From the NCBI GenBank assembly GCA_019634675.1, contig JAHCAX010000001.1:248001-312000 (forward strand): DNA of 64,000 nt. Reading direction: 5' to 3'. Source of the DNA: Acherontichlamydia pituitae (GTDB lineage Bacteria; Chlamydiota; Chlamydiia; Chlamydiales; Rhabdochlamydiaceae). Below, piece by piece: positions 42,887-51,847 of this stretch. The notes beneath the pieces are model-generated. The model saw only the letters and a program-made list of their open reading frames with translations. It did not search any database and was not told the origin of the DNA. Positions within the stretch are counted from its first letter, which is position 1. Each line of letters begins with the position of its first letter. The position numbers and the translations under genes are program-made.

Positions 42887-43660
42887 ATGAAATTCTCAGC
42901 CGTTTTTTTAACTAGCGTATGTTTATATGCAGGCGTTTTCGCTGAACCTCCTCCCAGACAAATTCCAGATGAACTATATGAACAATTCACATTAGGGGGA
43001 AAAGTACCGGTTATAGATTGGTATTTAGACAACACTCTCCCGAAAGGTACAACCATTCAATTTCCACAAAGACTGATTGAAGAATATATTCAAATGGTTC
43101 AAAGAAGAGAATCTGGATGTTATAAAGACAATACAGATCAATGGTTGTATCAAACTCTAGAAAAACATCCAATAGAAGGGAAAGAAGTAGGAATATTCGG
43201 TTCGCAATCACCATTTTATGAATGTGTCGTTCTTGCTTATGGAGGACATCCTATCACAGTAGAATATAATGAAATTAATTGTGAAGATCCTCGAATTACG
43301 ACATATACCGTTGAAGAATTTAATAAAAACCCTAGAAAATTTGATGTTATCCTCTCTATTTCAAGCATTGAACATGATGGACTAGGACGATATGGGGACC
43401 CAATAAATCCTAATGGAGATTTGGAGTTTATGGCAAAAGCGACCTCTTTTCTTAAAGAAAATGGTCATATGATCTTAGCTGTTCCAGTAGGTCCGGATGC
43501 CCTAGCATGGAATGCCCACAGGATGTATGGACCATTAAGGTTTCCCCTTTTAATAAAAGAATGGACTCTGGTCGACTCTTTTGGCTTCAGTGAACGCGAT
43601 TTCACAGAGAAGTCTTTCGGCCAATGCCATCAGCCCATTTTGTATCTTAAACCCAAGTAA
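42887..43660 (+). CDS. Exported DUF268-like (methyltransferase-fold) protein
   Basis: A 257-aa protein with a signal peptide (MKFSAVFLTSVCLYAGVFAE) and a domain like DUF268, a family found in nematodes and some bacteria next to sugar-related genes. Recognisable stretches are VGIFGSQSPFYECVVLAYGG, TVEYNEINC, and ISSIEHDGLGRYGDPINP. The fold appears to be a Rossmann methyltransferase, with GSQSPFYE in place of the glycine-rich SAM loop. Function unknown. Low GC and a position between other exported glycan-related genes suggest it belongs to the same island. Confidence 0.72.
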   Translation: MKFSAVFLTSVCLYAGVFAEPPPRQIPDELYEQFTLGGKVPVIDWYLDNTLPKGTTIQFPQRLIEEYIQMVQRRESGCYKDNTDQWLYQTLEKHPIEGKEVGIFGSQSPFYECVVLAYGGHPITVEYNEINCEDPRITTYTVEEFNKNPRKFDVILSISSIEHDGLGRYGDPINPNGDLEFMAKATSFLKENGHMILAVPVGPDALAWNAHRMYGPLRFPLLIKEWTLVDSFGFSERDFTEKSFGQCHQPILYLKPK

Positions 43661-43760
43661 TGCCCCATCCTTTAGGCAGGCATGAAATGAAATAAACCCA
43701 TCTTTTTTTGGCTATGAGATCGTGGCATTCTAGCGCTCTTTAAAAACAAGGAGTGCATTT

Positions 43761-43985
43761 ATGCCACGTTGTACACTGGAAAATAATCTGTTACTGGAAA
43801 GAAAAACCTTTCGCCAAACCGCTTCAAAGAACCAGCTTCACCGGTTTGGACCGGGATCGATTTTCCATTTAGAGGGACTTGCAAAAAGTTGTATTAATAT
43901 TTCTTCCCACCCTCATCGATCGATGTCGTTGGATATCTCAGCAAGTTCCAATCAGCCGGATGAGACTTCCCTACCGGCAAAGTGA
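43761..43985 (+). CDS. Short open frame of doubtful status
   Basis: A 74-codon frame with a very good Shine-Dalgarno (AAGGAG, seven bases before ATG), starting MPRCTLENNLLLERKTFR. Its last third is antisense to the 3' end of the GT11-like gene. It could be a truncated gene whose end was replaced when the island was inserted, or chance. I recognise no domain. Confidence 0.25.
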   Translation: MPRCTLENNLLLERKTFRQTASKNQLHRFGPGSIFHLEGLAKSCINISSHPHRSMSLDISASSNQPDETSLPAK

Positions 43986-44844
43986 CGCATCCTGGAAAAT
44001 ACATATCAAAATACATTTCCGGCTTGGTGTTGCATAACCAAATTTCTGGTGCGATGGTCGCACCAGCTGGATTGTTTTTTAAGAATGCAGCCATAAAGCT
44101 ATAATTAGAATTCGAAATGATATGGTTGAGGCAATAGGTCATCAAGTAAAACTCTAGAATATGATTCTCTTCATGAATAAAAATCATATTCGGTTTAGCT
44201 CCAGCCATATACTGCTTGGCCCATTCAATCCGATCGGAAAAAATGATGAAAAGATGGTCATCGGTAAAATGGTTCATTGCAGATTGGAAGTAGTCCCTAC
44301 CTAAAAAGAAAAGGGTGTTATTGATATTGGGATGGTAAGTGCGCACATGGACAGCAACCGTCTTTGGGTGATTGAAAATCTGTTCATATTTTTGATGGAG
44401 GTATCGCTTGACCGTGTCAGTCGGAGCAAAATACTCCCTTAAGCGATCCCGATGATGGGCATAAGGGTAGATACCCGCCGCACACATGCAAATATTACGC
44501 CCTGGATAAAGGGAATAATCGAGATTTGAAACATGCAACGGCTCGCTTTTGTCAACATGATCGGGGAGTTCTTGATTTAACCGGTTGAAAACGTAGGGGT
44601 AGTTGATGCTGGCTCCCTTGGTGCGCAGCAAAAAATCCTTGGAGAAATAGGGCTCTAGATCATGGTCCCATGCATATGCCAGAAGAGAAACAATATTCAG
44701 CAGTTGTCCGCCAAATTGATCGCCCGTTTTAAACCGTCCATTTGCATCGCATAATGTGACGTAGTTTGTCGATGTTCCAAGCATCGGCTTGCCAATTAAA
44801 ACACCAGCTACTAGGCAAAACAAAAATTTTATGATTGGTTTCAT
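43894..44844 (-). CDS. Exported GT11 (alpha-1,2-fucosyltransferase-like) protein, copy A
   Basis: A 316-aa glycosyltransferase of family GT11, which transfers fucose from GDP-fucose in alpha-1,2 linkage. Family motifs: the start-like FKTGDQFGGQLLNI, the GDP-binding VAVHVRTYHP, FIIFSDRIEWAK and the late HIISNSNYSFMAAFL. An N-terminal hydrophobic signal (MKPIIKFLFCLVAGVLIGKP) precedes the domain, unusual for a bacterial GT11 enzyme. It has a paralog at 45836-46783, each with a methyltransferase-like gene directly upstream on the same strand, so the pair arose by duplication of a two-gene unit. Acceptor unknown. Confidence 0.78.
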   Translation of the reverse strand: MKPIIKFLFCLVAGVLIGKPMLGTSTNYVTLCDANGRFKTGDQFGGQLLNIVSLLAYAWDHDLEPYFSKDFLLRTKGASINYPYVFNRLNQELPDHVDKSEPLHVSNLDYSLYPGRNICMCAAGIYPYAHHRDRLREYFAPTDTVKRYLHQKYEQIFNHPKTVAVHVRTYHPNINNTLFFLGRDYFQSAMNHFTDDHLFIIFSDRIEWAKQYMAGAKPNMIFIHEENHILEFYLMTYCLNHIISNSNYSFMAAFLKNNPAGATIAPEIWLCNTKPEMYFDMYFPGCVTLPVGKSHPADWNLLRYPTTSIDEGGKKY

Positions 44845-44931
44845 TATAGACTCCTTTTATTAATTAATTTCCGATTAAATTCGAGAACCAGATCAAAAAC
44901 CTGCTGTCTATAGGATGCGTGAAAGGTTTTT

Positions 44932-45672
44932 TTATAGTCCTCCCCAATCTTTGGGAATCACGACGAGTTTGGCTTTAGAGTCTATCCTTTTAGGAAGAAC
45001 ATAATAGTAATCATAATCGGAATAGATTTTTTCCAACTTGGCTTTGACGTAATCATAGGAACATTCATCTAGACCAGACCCTGATATATCATAGGGAATA
45101 TCGGGTCTTCCCGGCACCTTGAAATCATCGATGACAATGATGCAATTATCCTTATGTGTTTTACTGATCTCTTCGAGCTCGTCCAACAAGGGCCAATAAT
45201 CTTGCCAATGGGCGTCAAGGTAGAAAAGCAAAGATTGATTTTCTAGCCCTGGAAGGATCTCTTTGAGCACCTGTTCCGAACTTCCCAGATGACAAACCGC
45301 ATTCGGCCAACCGCGCAGGTAGCTCACCGATGTTTGGTAATTTGATGGAAGGATCTCGACCGTATGGACCTGATCGAAAATGCTCGCCAGAAAGATGGTT
45401 GTATGGCCATATAGCGTACCTGTTTCAATAGCCGCCTTGATATTGTAGCGGTTTTTTAGCATGTTGACAAAGGAGCCGATCTCTGGCGCCCAATTAAAAG
45501 CTCCGCGGGCGTACATGTGTTGAAAATATCCAAACTGGTTCGGAATATCCATACGGCTAAGATCGAAGTAATGGGCAGGTCCATCTTCATGGGACACGCT
45601 TGCACTTTCTACTTGGCAAGCAAATAGGGAACCAAAAATCACAGATAAGCACAGAAGAGATTTCGACATCAT
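44932..45672 (-). CDS. Exported SAM-methyltransferase-like protein, intact copy
   Basis: A 246-aa protein with a signal peptide (MMSKSLLCLSVIFGSLFACQ, ending near VESA; a Cys makes a lipoprotein possible) and a class I methyltransferase fold: motif I AAIETGTLYGHTTIFLAS, motif II VHTVEILPSN, LLFYLDAHW and CIIVIDDFKVPGRPDI. This resembles Methyltransf_24/cephalosporin hydroxylase-like families. It precedes the GT11-like copy A by about 90 bases. Its paralog at 46873-47605 is frameshifted. A glycan O-methylating role outside the cytoplasm is inferred from context only. Confidence 0.72.
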   Translation of the reverse strand: MMSKSLLCLSVIFGSLFACQVESASVSHEDGPAHYFDLSRMDIPNQFGYFQHMYARGAFNWAPEIGSFVNMLKNRYNIKAAIETGTLYGHTTIFLASIFDQVHTVEILPSNYQTSVSYLRGWPNAVCHLGSSEQVLKEILPGLENQSLLFYLDAHWQDYWPLLDELEEISKTHKDNCIIVIDDFKVPGRPDIPYDISGSGLDECSYDYVKAKLEKIYSDYDYYYVLPKRIDSKAKLVVIPKDWGGL

Positions 45673-45835
45673 TGGCTGCCTCCTTAGAATGGTCCAAATG
45701 ATAACGCAACGACAGTTGTCCTTATGCTTGAGGCGCTGCTCCCAAGCAGATCAAAAAATATGCTATTAAAAATATACCTGTAAAATTTCATTCAATGCAA
45801 CGAATCTTCTTAAAGCAAGCCATAGATAACAGAAC

Positions 45836-46783
45836 CTAATATTGAGGTCCGCCCTCATCGATCGATGACGTTGAATAATTGAGCAAATTCCAATTCGCCG
45901 ATCCGGCTGGATTAGTCGGCAAAACGAAGCATCCTGGGAAATAAAAACCTTCAAAATCTTCCTTACGCGTATTGCTCAACCAATTATCCGGGACAAGAGT
46001 TATTCCTGAAAAATCCCTCTTGAAAAATGCTGCCATAAGACTGAAATTGGAATTCGAAATAATGTGGTTGCGGCAATAGGTCATCAAATAAAAATCAATG
46101 ATATGGTTCTCCCCCTGAATGAACACCATATTCGGTTTTGTCCCCTGCAAATTTTCCTTAGCCCATTCAATGCGGTCGGAAAAGATGACGAACAGATGGT
46201 CGTCTGGGAAATGTTCCATTGCGCTCTTGTAGTACTCCGTCCCTAAAAATAGCTGAAGGGTAATCGCTGGATGGAAAGTGCGTATGTGAACTGCAACAGT
46301 CTTCGGATGATTGAGAATTTCCTTATAGTTCTGATTAAGATACCGCTTGATCGACCGTGATGGGGAAAAATATTCCCTTAATCGGTCTCGGTAATGAAAA
46401 AAAGGATAGCCAGGAGCAGAACAAAGACATACGTTGCGCCCTGCATAGGATGCATAGTCATGATGATGAATATGGATAGGATCCCTTTTGTCGATATCGA
46501 ACGGAAGATGTTGATTCAATCTAGAAAAAAAGAGGGGATAATTGATGCTAACGCCCTTTGCAGTCCTCAATAGCTCCGAAGGGAAATAAGGGATCAGTTG
46601 GTTGTCCCAAGCAAAAGAGAGTACCGAGACAATATGGTTGAGCTGCACGCCAAATTGATCCCGCGTTTTAAAAGGTCCATTCGATGCGCAAGTGGTCGCA
46701 TAGTTCGAGGACATTCCACACATCGGCATTATCAATGAAACACACGCAAAGAGCTTGAAAATGTAGTTTATGATCCGATTCAT
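45836..46783 (-). CDS. Exported GT11 (alpha-1,2-fucosyltransferase-like) protein, copy B
   Basis: Paralog of the protein at 43894-44844, aligning along its whole length, with GDQFGG changed to RDQFGVQLNHIVSVL and the GDP-binding region VAVHIRTFHP, then FVIFSDRIEWAK and HIISNSNFSLMAAFFKR. A hydrophobic N-terminal segment (YIFKLFACVSLIMPMCG) serves as signal. The ATG at 46783 is preferred over a GTG at 46804, and fits the length of copy A. It lies downstream of the frameshifted methyltransferase-like gene, giving the unit the same order as copy A. The sequence divergence (roughly half the residues differ) shows an old duplication. Confidence 0.78.
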   Translation of the reverse strand: MNRIINYIFKLFACVSLIMPMCGMSSNYATTCASNGPFKTRDQFGVQLNHIVSVLSFAWDNQLIPYFPSELLRTAKGVSINYPLFFSRLNQHLPFDIDKRDPIHIHHHDYASYAGRNVCLCSAPGYPFFHYRDRLREYFSPSRSIKRYLNQNYKEILNHPKTVAVHIRTFHPAITLQLFLGTEYYKSAMEHFPDDHLFVIFSDRIEWAKENLQGTKPNMVFIQGENHIIDFYLMTYCRNHIISNSNFSLMAAFFKRDFSGITLVPDNWLSNTRKEDFEGFYFPGCFVLPTNPAGSANWNLLNYSTSSIDEGGPQY

Positions 46784-46872
46784 CCCAAAAACTGTTTTAT
46801 TCACTGGCTACTATTGATTTTTTTGATTCCATTGAAGCAAGTATTTCACAAGTCAACGGAAGGAAAAATTCC

Positions 46873-47605
46873 TTAACGAGACCAATTTCTTGGAAAAACT
46901 ACTAGCTTAGCTTTACTGCCAAGATTTCTGGGCAAAACAAAATAATAATCATAAGACGAATATATTTTATCAAATGCGTTTCTTACATATTCATACGAAC
47001 ATTCATGTTCGGCATAGGCATCATATGCGATGTCCGGCCTTCCAGGAACCTTGATGTCATCGATTACAATAATGCAGTTGTCTTTATGGGTTTTGCTGAT
47101 CTCCTCAAGCTCATCCAACAATGGCCAATATTCATTCCAATGGGCATCCAGATAAAAAAAACAATGATTTCTCTTTAAGCAATGGCAAAAGCTCCTTTAA
47201 TACCTCTTGAGAAGAACCCAGATGGCAAACTGCATTAGGAAAGGGATACAATGTATTTTGTGAAACCTGATAATTGGTCGGAACGATTTCAATCGTATGG
47301 ACCTGATTGAATATGCTAGCAAGAAAAGCGGCTGTATGACCGTATAGCGACCCTGTTTCAATAGCCACATAGATATTGTAGCGGCATCTGAGCATATTCA
47401 CAAAAAGACTGATTTCTGGAGCGCCATTAAATGCCCCATAAGCAAGATTTGAATCGACATATCCGAACTGATAAGACATGTTAACATAGCTGAGATCAAT
47501 ACAGTGATTGATCGGATCTGCATTTGGAAAGCGGGCGCTTTGTATGTTACTGATAAAAAACAAAGAAAAAATCACAGATAACGTTAAAAGATGTTTCGCC
47601 TTCAT
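46873..47605 (-). pseudogene. Exported methyltransferase-like gene split by a frameshift in an 8-base A/T run
   Basis: Paralog of the gene at 44932-45672. The first part (47132-47605) has a signal peptide (MKAKHLLTLSVIFSLFFISN) and motifs VAIETGSLYGHTAAFLAS and VHTIEIVPTN, then goes off frame and stops after FFLSGCPLE. The second part (46873 to about 47153) continues in another frame with WPLLDELEEISKTHKDN, CIIVIDDIKVPGRPDI and the C-terminus. The switch lies in a run of eight A's on the plus strand (47154-47161); one base fewer restores the reading LFFYLDAHWNEYW, as in the intact paralog. This may be decay, phase variation, slippage during expression, or a sequencing error. Confidence 0.8.
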
Positions 47606-47753
47606 TCCAGTCTCCAATTCGTGAAAACTCGAGGTTTGCCAATGCAAAGAAAAGTTCTTGAACTATAAAATTACTCTACCATCTTTTTGCTATAGCCCTT
47701 TTATGCTCAGCAGGGCTTATTAAGCTTTCCAGCTCAAGTAACGATCGGCTGGC

Positions 47754-48812
47754 CTATTTGAACTTGATCATCAAGAACAAGAGCAGGAACCCGATCAGGT
47801 TGAGTCCGAACATCAGACCGATAAAGAGGAGCATCTTATTGCTTTTTTTGCTCAAGTAGACCAGGCGCTGCCTGACCATTTTCTCAAACTGCGTTTCTGT
47901 CTCATGCCAAACTCCTGCATATTGGTGGCGGGCCCAGATCGCCAGGTCATCATGGGGCGCATCAAAATAGTAGGCTGGAAAAACAATGTCTCTATTGCCA
48001 TGTTGATTGGCTCTCTGCTTGACCGCTTCGCCAAAGAGCCAGAACGTCCGATGCAGGACGCGGTTGAGCATCGAGTCTCGATCGTCGCCTGGGTAGGCTT
48101 TTTGGAGAGGGTCCCACTGCTGCTCGATCAGTTCCATCGAGCGCAAGATAATAGGGTGTTGCGGCTTGACGCCGATCAGGTTGTTGGTCGTATAGATGCA
48201 AGAGGGAAGGCTGCTGCGATATGGCATATCGATGCCGCAATAGAAGTCGTAGGCAGCGTTCAGCGGTTCGAACGATTTGAAACACTTCACATCGTGGTCG
48301 ATATAGATGCCTCCGTCCCGATAGAGGATCTCTAAACGCAATAGGTCTGATTTCTCACCGTAATTATCGCTTTTTTCAAAACAAGCTCCGAGGGTGGTCA
48401 TGTTCAAATTGCAAACATTGTTGAATTCCATCCCCGGAACTGGAACAGGGCGTTCCCGGTCGGTCCAAAATTTGATCGTCCAGCTGGGATGCTTGGCCAT
48501 CCATGTCCTGACATTTTCAACCGATTCTCGAGGAAACGATCGTCCCCCGATCCAAATGAAGTGCAGGATCTGCGGCACCCTAAACGAATGGACTGGCTCT
48601 GTATGATAAGTCTTTTGGCGCTCATATAGGGATTTGTAGAATTTCAAATGCTCAAAATCTTCCTTCGTTTGAACATACTGCCAAGTGGGAAGCTCTTTTC
48701 CAGTCAAGCTCTCAAAATCGTCCGAGGCGGGCTTGGAATACCCCTTTTTTCTTTTGGAGCCTTTGATAAGCTTAAGCAAAATCGAGGCCAAGGTTGAACG
48801 AGTTTTATTCAT
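47754..48812 (-). CDS. DXD-type glycosyltransferase (OCH1/toxin-like), tail-anchored, copy 1
   Basis: A 352-aa member of the glycosyltransferase sugar-binding DXD family (as in yeast OCH1 and clostridial toxins). Key stretches: ILHFIWIGGRSFPRESVENV, TIKFWTDRERP, EKSDLLRLEILYRDGGIYID with the metal-binding Asp-His-Asp directly after. A C-terminal transmembrane helix (LFIGLMFGLNLIGFLLLFLM) anchors it. Unlike its two paralogs it lacks an N-terminal signal peptide and has a basic start, so its orientation may differ. Last gene of a five-gene coupled operon; its start overlaps the previous gene by eight bases. Confidence 0.8.
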   Translation of the reverse strand: MNKTRSTLASILLKLIKGSKRKKGYSKPASDDFESLTGKELPTWQYVQTKEDFEHLKFYKSLYERQKTYHTEPVHSFRVPQILHFIWIGGRSFPRESVENVRTWMAKHPSWTIKFWTDRERPVPVPGMEFNNVCNLNMTTLGACFEKSDNYGEKSDLLRLEILYRDGGIYIDHDVKCFKSFEPLNAAYDFYCGIDMPYRSSLPSCIYTTNNLIGVKPQHPIILRSMELIEQQWDPLQKAYPGDDRDSMLNRVLHRTFWLFGEAVKQRANQHGNRDIVFPAYYFDAPHDDLAIWARHQYAGVWHETETQFEKMVRQRLVYLSKKSNKMLLFIGLMFGLNLIGFLLLFLMIKFK

Positions 48813-49878
48813 TTTCGTATCCTTTTCGACGGATGAGTTTTATTGAGAATGCCAAAAATAGGGAGCTAACGAGGAAAAACCCGCCAGTTGCATACATGGT
48901 TTTGCTGCTCTTGCGGCGGATTTTAGATAATGACCTTTCTCCAAGCTTTTCGATCTCCGATTTCCGGTACTTGAAAGAGTCCCACATGGTCAGAGAAAAG
49001 TGTTTCGAATAGATCGACGGGATGCCGCTTTTTGCGAAGAAATACGCTGCAGGGAAGACGATATCGGTATTGCCGCTTTGATCAAGCGTTCCTTCCAGAG
49101 CTTGAGTAAATGCAATGTAGGTCCGCTGCATGACGACCTCCACTTGGGAGTAAAGGTCTTTTCCGCGAAAGCGATATCCGACATCGTCCCATCGGTCAGC
49201 GACAAGGTCGATCACTTTGGAAAGCGCTGGATGTCCAGGGCGTGAGCCGATCAGTCCGTTCCAAACGGTGATATTGATGCCAACAAAGGGTTCGTGCGGC
49301 GCCTCCAGGCAGCAAAAAAAGTCATAGCCGCGCACAAGCGGATCGAAAGAAGCGATGCAGTAGGTGTCGTGATCGACATAAATACCGCCTTCTTCTAAGA
49401 GGATCTCATAACGCAGCAGATCTGACTTCTCCGCCCAATTCCGTGAATCATGAAAACACTTTTCCAGCTTCGTAAACCGCACCTTCGAGATATCGATCAT
49501 TTCAACTTCCGCACAGGGAGGCTCCCGGTCTCGATCTGTCCAAAATTTGATCTTCCAATCGGGATGATAGGCGATCCATGAGCGGAGGTTCTCGATAGAC
49601 TTTGGAGGAAATGTCTTTGGCCCCAGCCAAATAAAATGGATAACGGGAGGGATTTTCTGATTTGTGGAGGTAGAAAACTGCGCATCCTTGTTTCTTTGAT
49701 AGAGAGATTCGAACCGCTCCAGCATGGCAAGGTCAGTTGGCTGCTGCAAATGGTCCCAGTGAGGAGTCCCCTTTCCCATTAAGGCTGAAAAATCGTTGTA
49801 GTCGATATGCTTCTCAATAGCGGATCCTGGCACGATGGCAGCAATTGCAATAATGGCTGCACAAATGAACGATCTCAT
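48805..49878 (-). CDS. DXD-type glycosyltransferase (OCH1/toxin-like), exported and tail-anchored, copy 2
   Basis: A 357-aa paralog of the genes on both sides. It starts with a signal peptide (MRSFICAAIIAIAAIVPGSA), then the same catalytic core: VIHFIWLGPKTFPPKSIENL, WKIKFWTDRDREPP, EKSDLLRYEILLEEGGIYVD followed by His-Asp as the DXD site, and NTDIVFPAAYF. A C-terminal hydrophobic segment (YATGGFFLVSSLFLAFSI) with basic residues after it acts as membrane anchor. With a cleaved N-terminus the catalytic domain should sit outside the inner membrane. Overlaps both neighbours (four and eight bases). Confidence 0.82.
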   Translation of the reverse strand: MRSFICAAIIAIAAIVPGSAIEKHIDYNDFSALMGKGTPHWDHLQQPTDLAMLERFESLYQRNKDAQFSTSTNQKIPPVIHFIWLGPKTFPPKSIENLRSWIAYHPDWKIKFWTDRDREPPCAEVEMIDISKVRFTKLEKCFHDSRNWAEKSDLLRYEILLEEGGIYVDHDTYCIASFDPLVRGYDFFCCLEAPHEPFVGINITVWNGLIGSRPGHPALSKVIDLVADRWDDVGYRFRGKDLYSQVEVVMQRTYIAFTQALEGTLDQSGNTDIVFPAAYFFAKSGIPSIYSKHFSLTMWDSFKYRKSEIEKLGERSLSKIRRKSSKTMYATGGFFLVSSLFLAFSIKLIRRKGYENE

Positions 49879-50912
49879 TGCTCCGCCCTCTTCCTAAATG
49901 GAAAACCTAATTTTCTTAAAAGAAATATCCCTAAAACAAGATTAATGACGCCAAACAGAACGGTAACGATCGTAGAAAGCCCGATCTGCTCTTCCGCTTC
50001 GATGAAGGCATGGCGGACCTTTTCCTCTTCTTCTTTTTTTAACCAAGATGCGAGATGGTAGTGGGCGGCATAGATCCCTTTTTCCAGATAGGGTTCGCTG
50101 AAAAAGGCAGATGGGAAGACGATGGAACCTTCCGTATTTTTTGCCATTGCCACTCCATAGCTGAGCGCACGAAATCCTCGATGCTTGACCCGATTTTCTA
50201 CGGCTGCCTCTTCGGAACCTGGAAACTGGATCTCAAGCCGCTCCCAATTCGACTTCAACCATCCGATCGCCTCTTGGAGAACAGGATGGCTCTGCGTGGA
50301 AGCGATCAGGTTGGTAGCTGGATAGACCGATGAGCTCAATAAAGTCGTCTTTAACGTCTCAAGTCCGCAAAAAAAAGAAAACTCGGAAGCAAGCGGTTCC
50401 AGCGATCGGATCGGCTCCATGTCATGGTCCAAATAGATCCCTCCCTCGGCAAACAGGATGGCAAGGCGGAGCACCTCTGATTTTTCTCCAAAATTATCGG
50501 AATTGAAATAACAGTCGGTCAAAGCCCCTAGATGGACAAGGGGATCGGAAATTTCCACATCCGAAGGCAGCGCGCTCCGCGCTTGGTCGGTCCAGAGTTT
50601 AAACGTCCATCCGGGATGGAGTTTGATCCACTGCTTCATTCGAGCAAGAGATTCGGAGGGAAACGGCCTTGGCCCTAACCAAATCCAATGCAACACTTTG
50701 GGTACAGGCTGGATGGAAGAAGTTCTTTCCGGATTTCGATTGTTTTCATAATGCAAACGGAACTCATCAAGCAGCGCACGATCTTCGGGAGTTCGGATGC
50801 AATCCCAAGCCGTCGTTCCCTTTCCCATCGCTTTATCGAAATTGGGCAAACTCTCTGAGTGAGCAAGAAAGGGAAATAAGAGAAGGAAAAAAAAGATAAG
50901 CAGCCTATTCAT
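49875..50912 (-). CDS. DXD-type glycosyltransferase (OCH1/toxin-like), exported and tail-anchored, copy 3
   Basis: A 345-aa paralog with signal peptide (MNRLLIFFFLLLFPFLAHSE), catalytic core VLHWIWLGPRPFPSESLARM, WTFKLWTDQARSAL, EKSEVLRLAILFAEGGIYLD then His-Asp for the DXD motif, and GSIVFPSAFF. The C-terminal anchor is TIVTVLFGVINLVLGIFLL followed by Arg/Lys. Spacing and topology match copy 2. Its ATG overlaps the stop of the GT2 gene upstream by four bases. Copies 1-3 differ strongly outside the core, so they probably use different sugars or acceptors. Confidence 0.82.
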   Translation of the reverse strand: MNRLLIFFFLLLFPFLAHSESLPNFDKAMGKGTTAWDCIRTPEDRALLDEFRLHYENNRNPERTSSIQPVPKVLHWIWLGPRPFPSESLARMKQWIKLHPGWTFKLWTDQARSALPSDVEISDPLVHLGALTDCYFNSDNFGEKSEVLRLAILFAEGGIYLDHDMEPIRSLEPLASEFSFFCGLETLKTTLLSSSVYPATNLIASTQSHPVLQEAIGWLKSNWERLEIQFPGSEEAAVENRVKHRGFRALSYGVAMAKNTEGSIVFPSAFFSEPYLEKGIYAAHYHLASWLKKEEEEKVRHAFIEAEEQIGLSTIVTVLFGVINLVLGIFLLRKLGFPFRKRAEQ

Positions 50913-51847
50913 CGCTTGACAATCTGCTCCTTTTGAGCGTCTTGTGAAAGATTAGTTAGAGGTTGGTAAGGAGTTCGCGAGCAGATATTGCGCAAACACT
51001 CCTGCTGCCTGTCAAAGCGGACCTTATCGTCGTTCATAGGAGTCACATGGTTATAGATGTACAGGATATCTCGGATATGGCGGTAGTGGGAGCCTGCCAT
51101 CTCTGCCATCGGGACCATCATCGCCACATCGGAAGTGCAATCAAAAAAATGGCCGTCGATCTGAAAATCTTCAAACTTCACCTTTTTAAACAAAGCGGTG
51201 TAGAAAGTTTTTAAATGGGAGAGGGGATATTTGAATTGGACATAGGAACGGAGGCCGTTCGACTCTTGGACTTCTTTGGGAATTTCCCCTGCAGCATCCG
51301 CCTTAATGAAAGTATAGGGGACATATTGGAGGTGGTTTCCGCATGTCATCCACACATCGGGATCTGCATACGCCTCGTTCAAGCGTTCTAAAACATGATC
51401 GTGCGCAAGCCAATCGTCTCCATCGACCATCACAATGATTTCATCATTTTCGCAGCTCATTACAGCGCGGTAAATGTTTTCCGATGCTCCAAGATTCGAT
51501 GGGTTGTCCCAGAGTTCGTATGGGACGCCGAGCGCATGCCCCTCAAAGAATTTTTCTGCTTTATCCTTCGTCGAATCCGTTGAGGCATCGTTGATGTAGA
51601 TGATGCGGAAATTATCATACTTCTGTTCAAGGATCGAACCGAGGTTCTTGGCGACCCATTTCTCATTATTGAAAGATGGAACGATGACGACAAAAGGCTT
51701 GTGTTCCAAAACGGGAAAGACAGCTTCCACCGCTTTTGGAGTCCATTTTTTTTTGAGGGAAACAAAAGTTTTTTTGCTGTTGAGCCCTAAGAGGAACACG
51801 AGAGGCAAAGCCAAGATGAAAAAAACCGTCTTGGTTAGTTTTTTCAT
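50909..51847 (-). CDS. GT2 glycosyltransferase with N-terminal signal anchor
   Basis: A 312-aa family 2 glycosyltransferase. An N-terminal helix (TVFFILALPLVFLLGLN) preceded by Lys residues forms a signal anchor, then FVVIVPSFNNEKWVAKNLGS, IIYINDASTDSTKD and VMVDGDDWLAHDHVLERL, the last with the DXD-like metal site. With positive charges before the helix, the catalytic part is predicted on the outer side of the membrane. The N-terminal half is very similar to the larger GT2 gene directly upstream, with which it shares a four-base ATGA overlap. Second gene of the coupled operon. Confidence 0.82.
   Translation of the reverse strand: MKKLTKTVFFILALPLVFLLGLNSKKTFVSLKKKWTPKAVEAVFPVLEHKPFVVIVPSFNNEKWVAKNLGSILEQKYDNFRIIYINDASTDSTKDKAEKFFEGHALGVPYELWDNPSNLGASENIYRAVMSCENDEIIVMVDGDDWLAHDHVLERLNEAYADPDVWMTCGNHLQYVPYTFIKADAAGEIPKEVQESNGLRSYVQFKYPLSHLKTFYTALFKKVKFEDFQIDGHFFDCTSDVAMMVPMAEMAGSHYRHIRDILYIYNHVTPMNDDKVRFDRQQECLRNICSRTPYQPLTNLSQDAQKEQIVKR

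Noticed and set aside
43661..43760. Stretch before the doubtful 74-codon frame, considered as an insertion-sequence end
   Set aside because: No inverted partner or transposase remnant could be found nearby.
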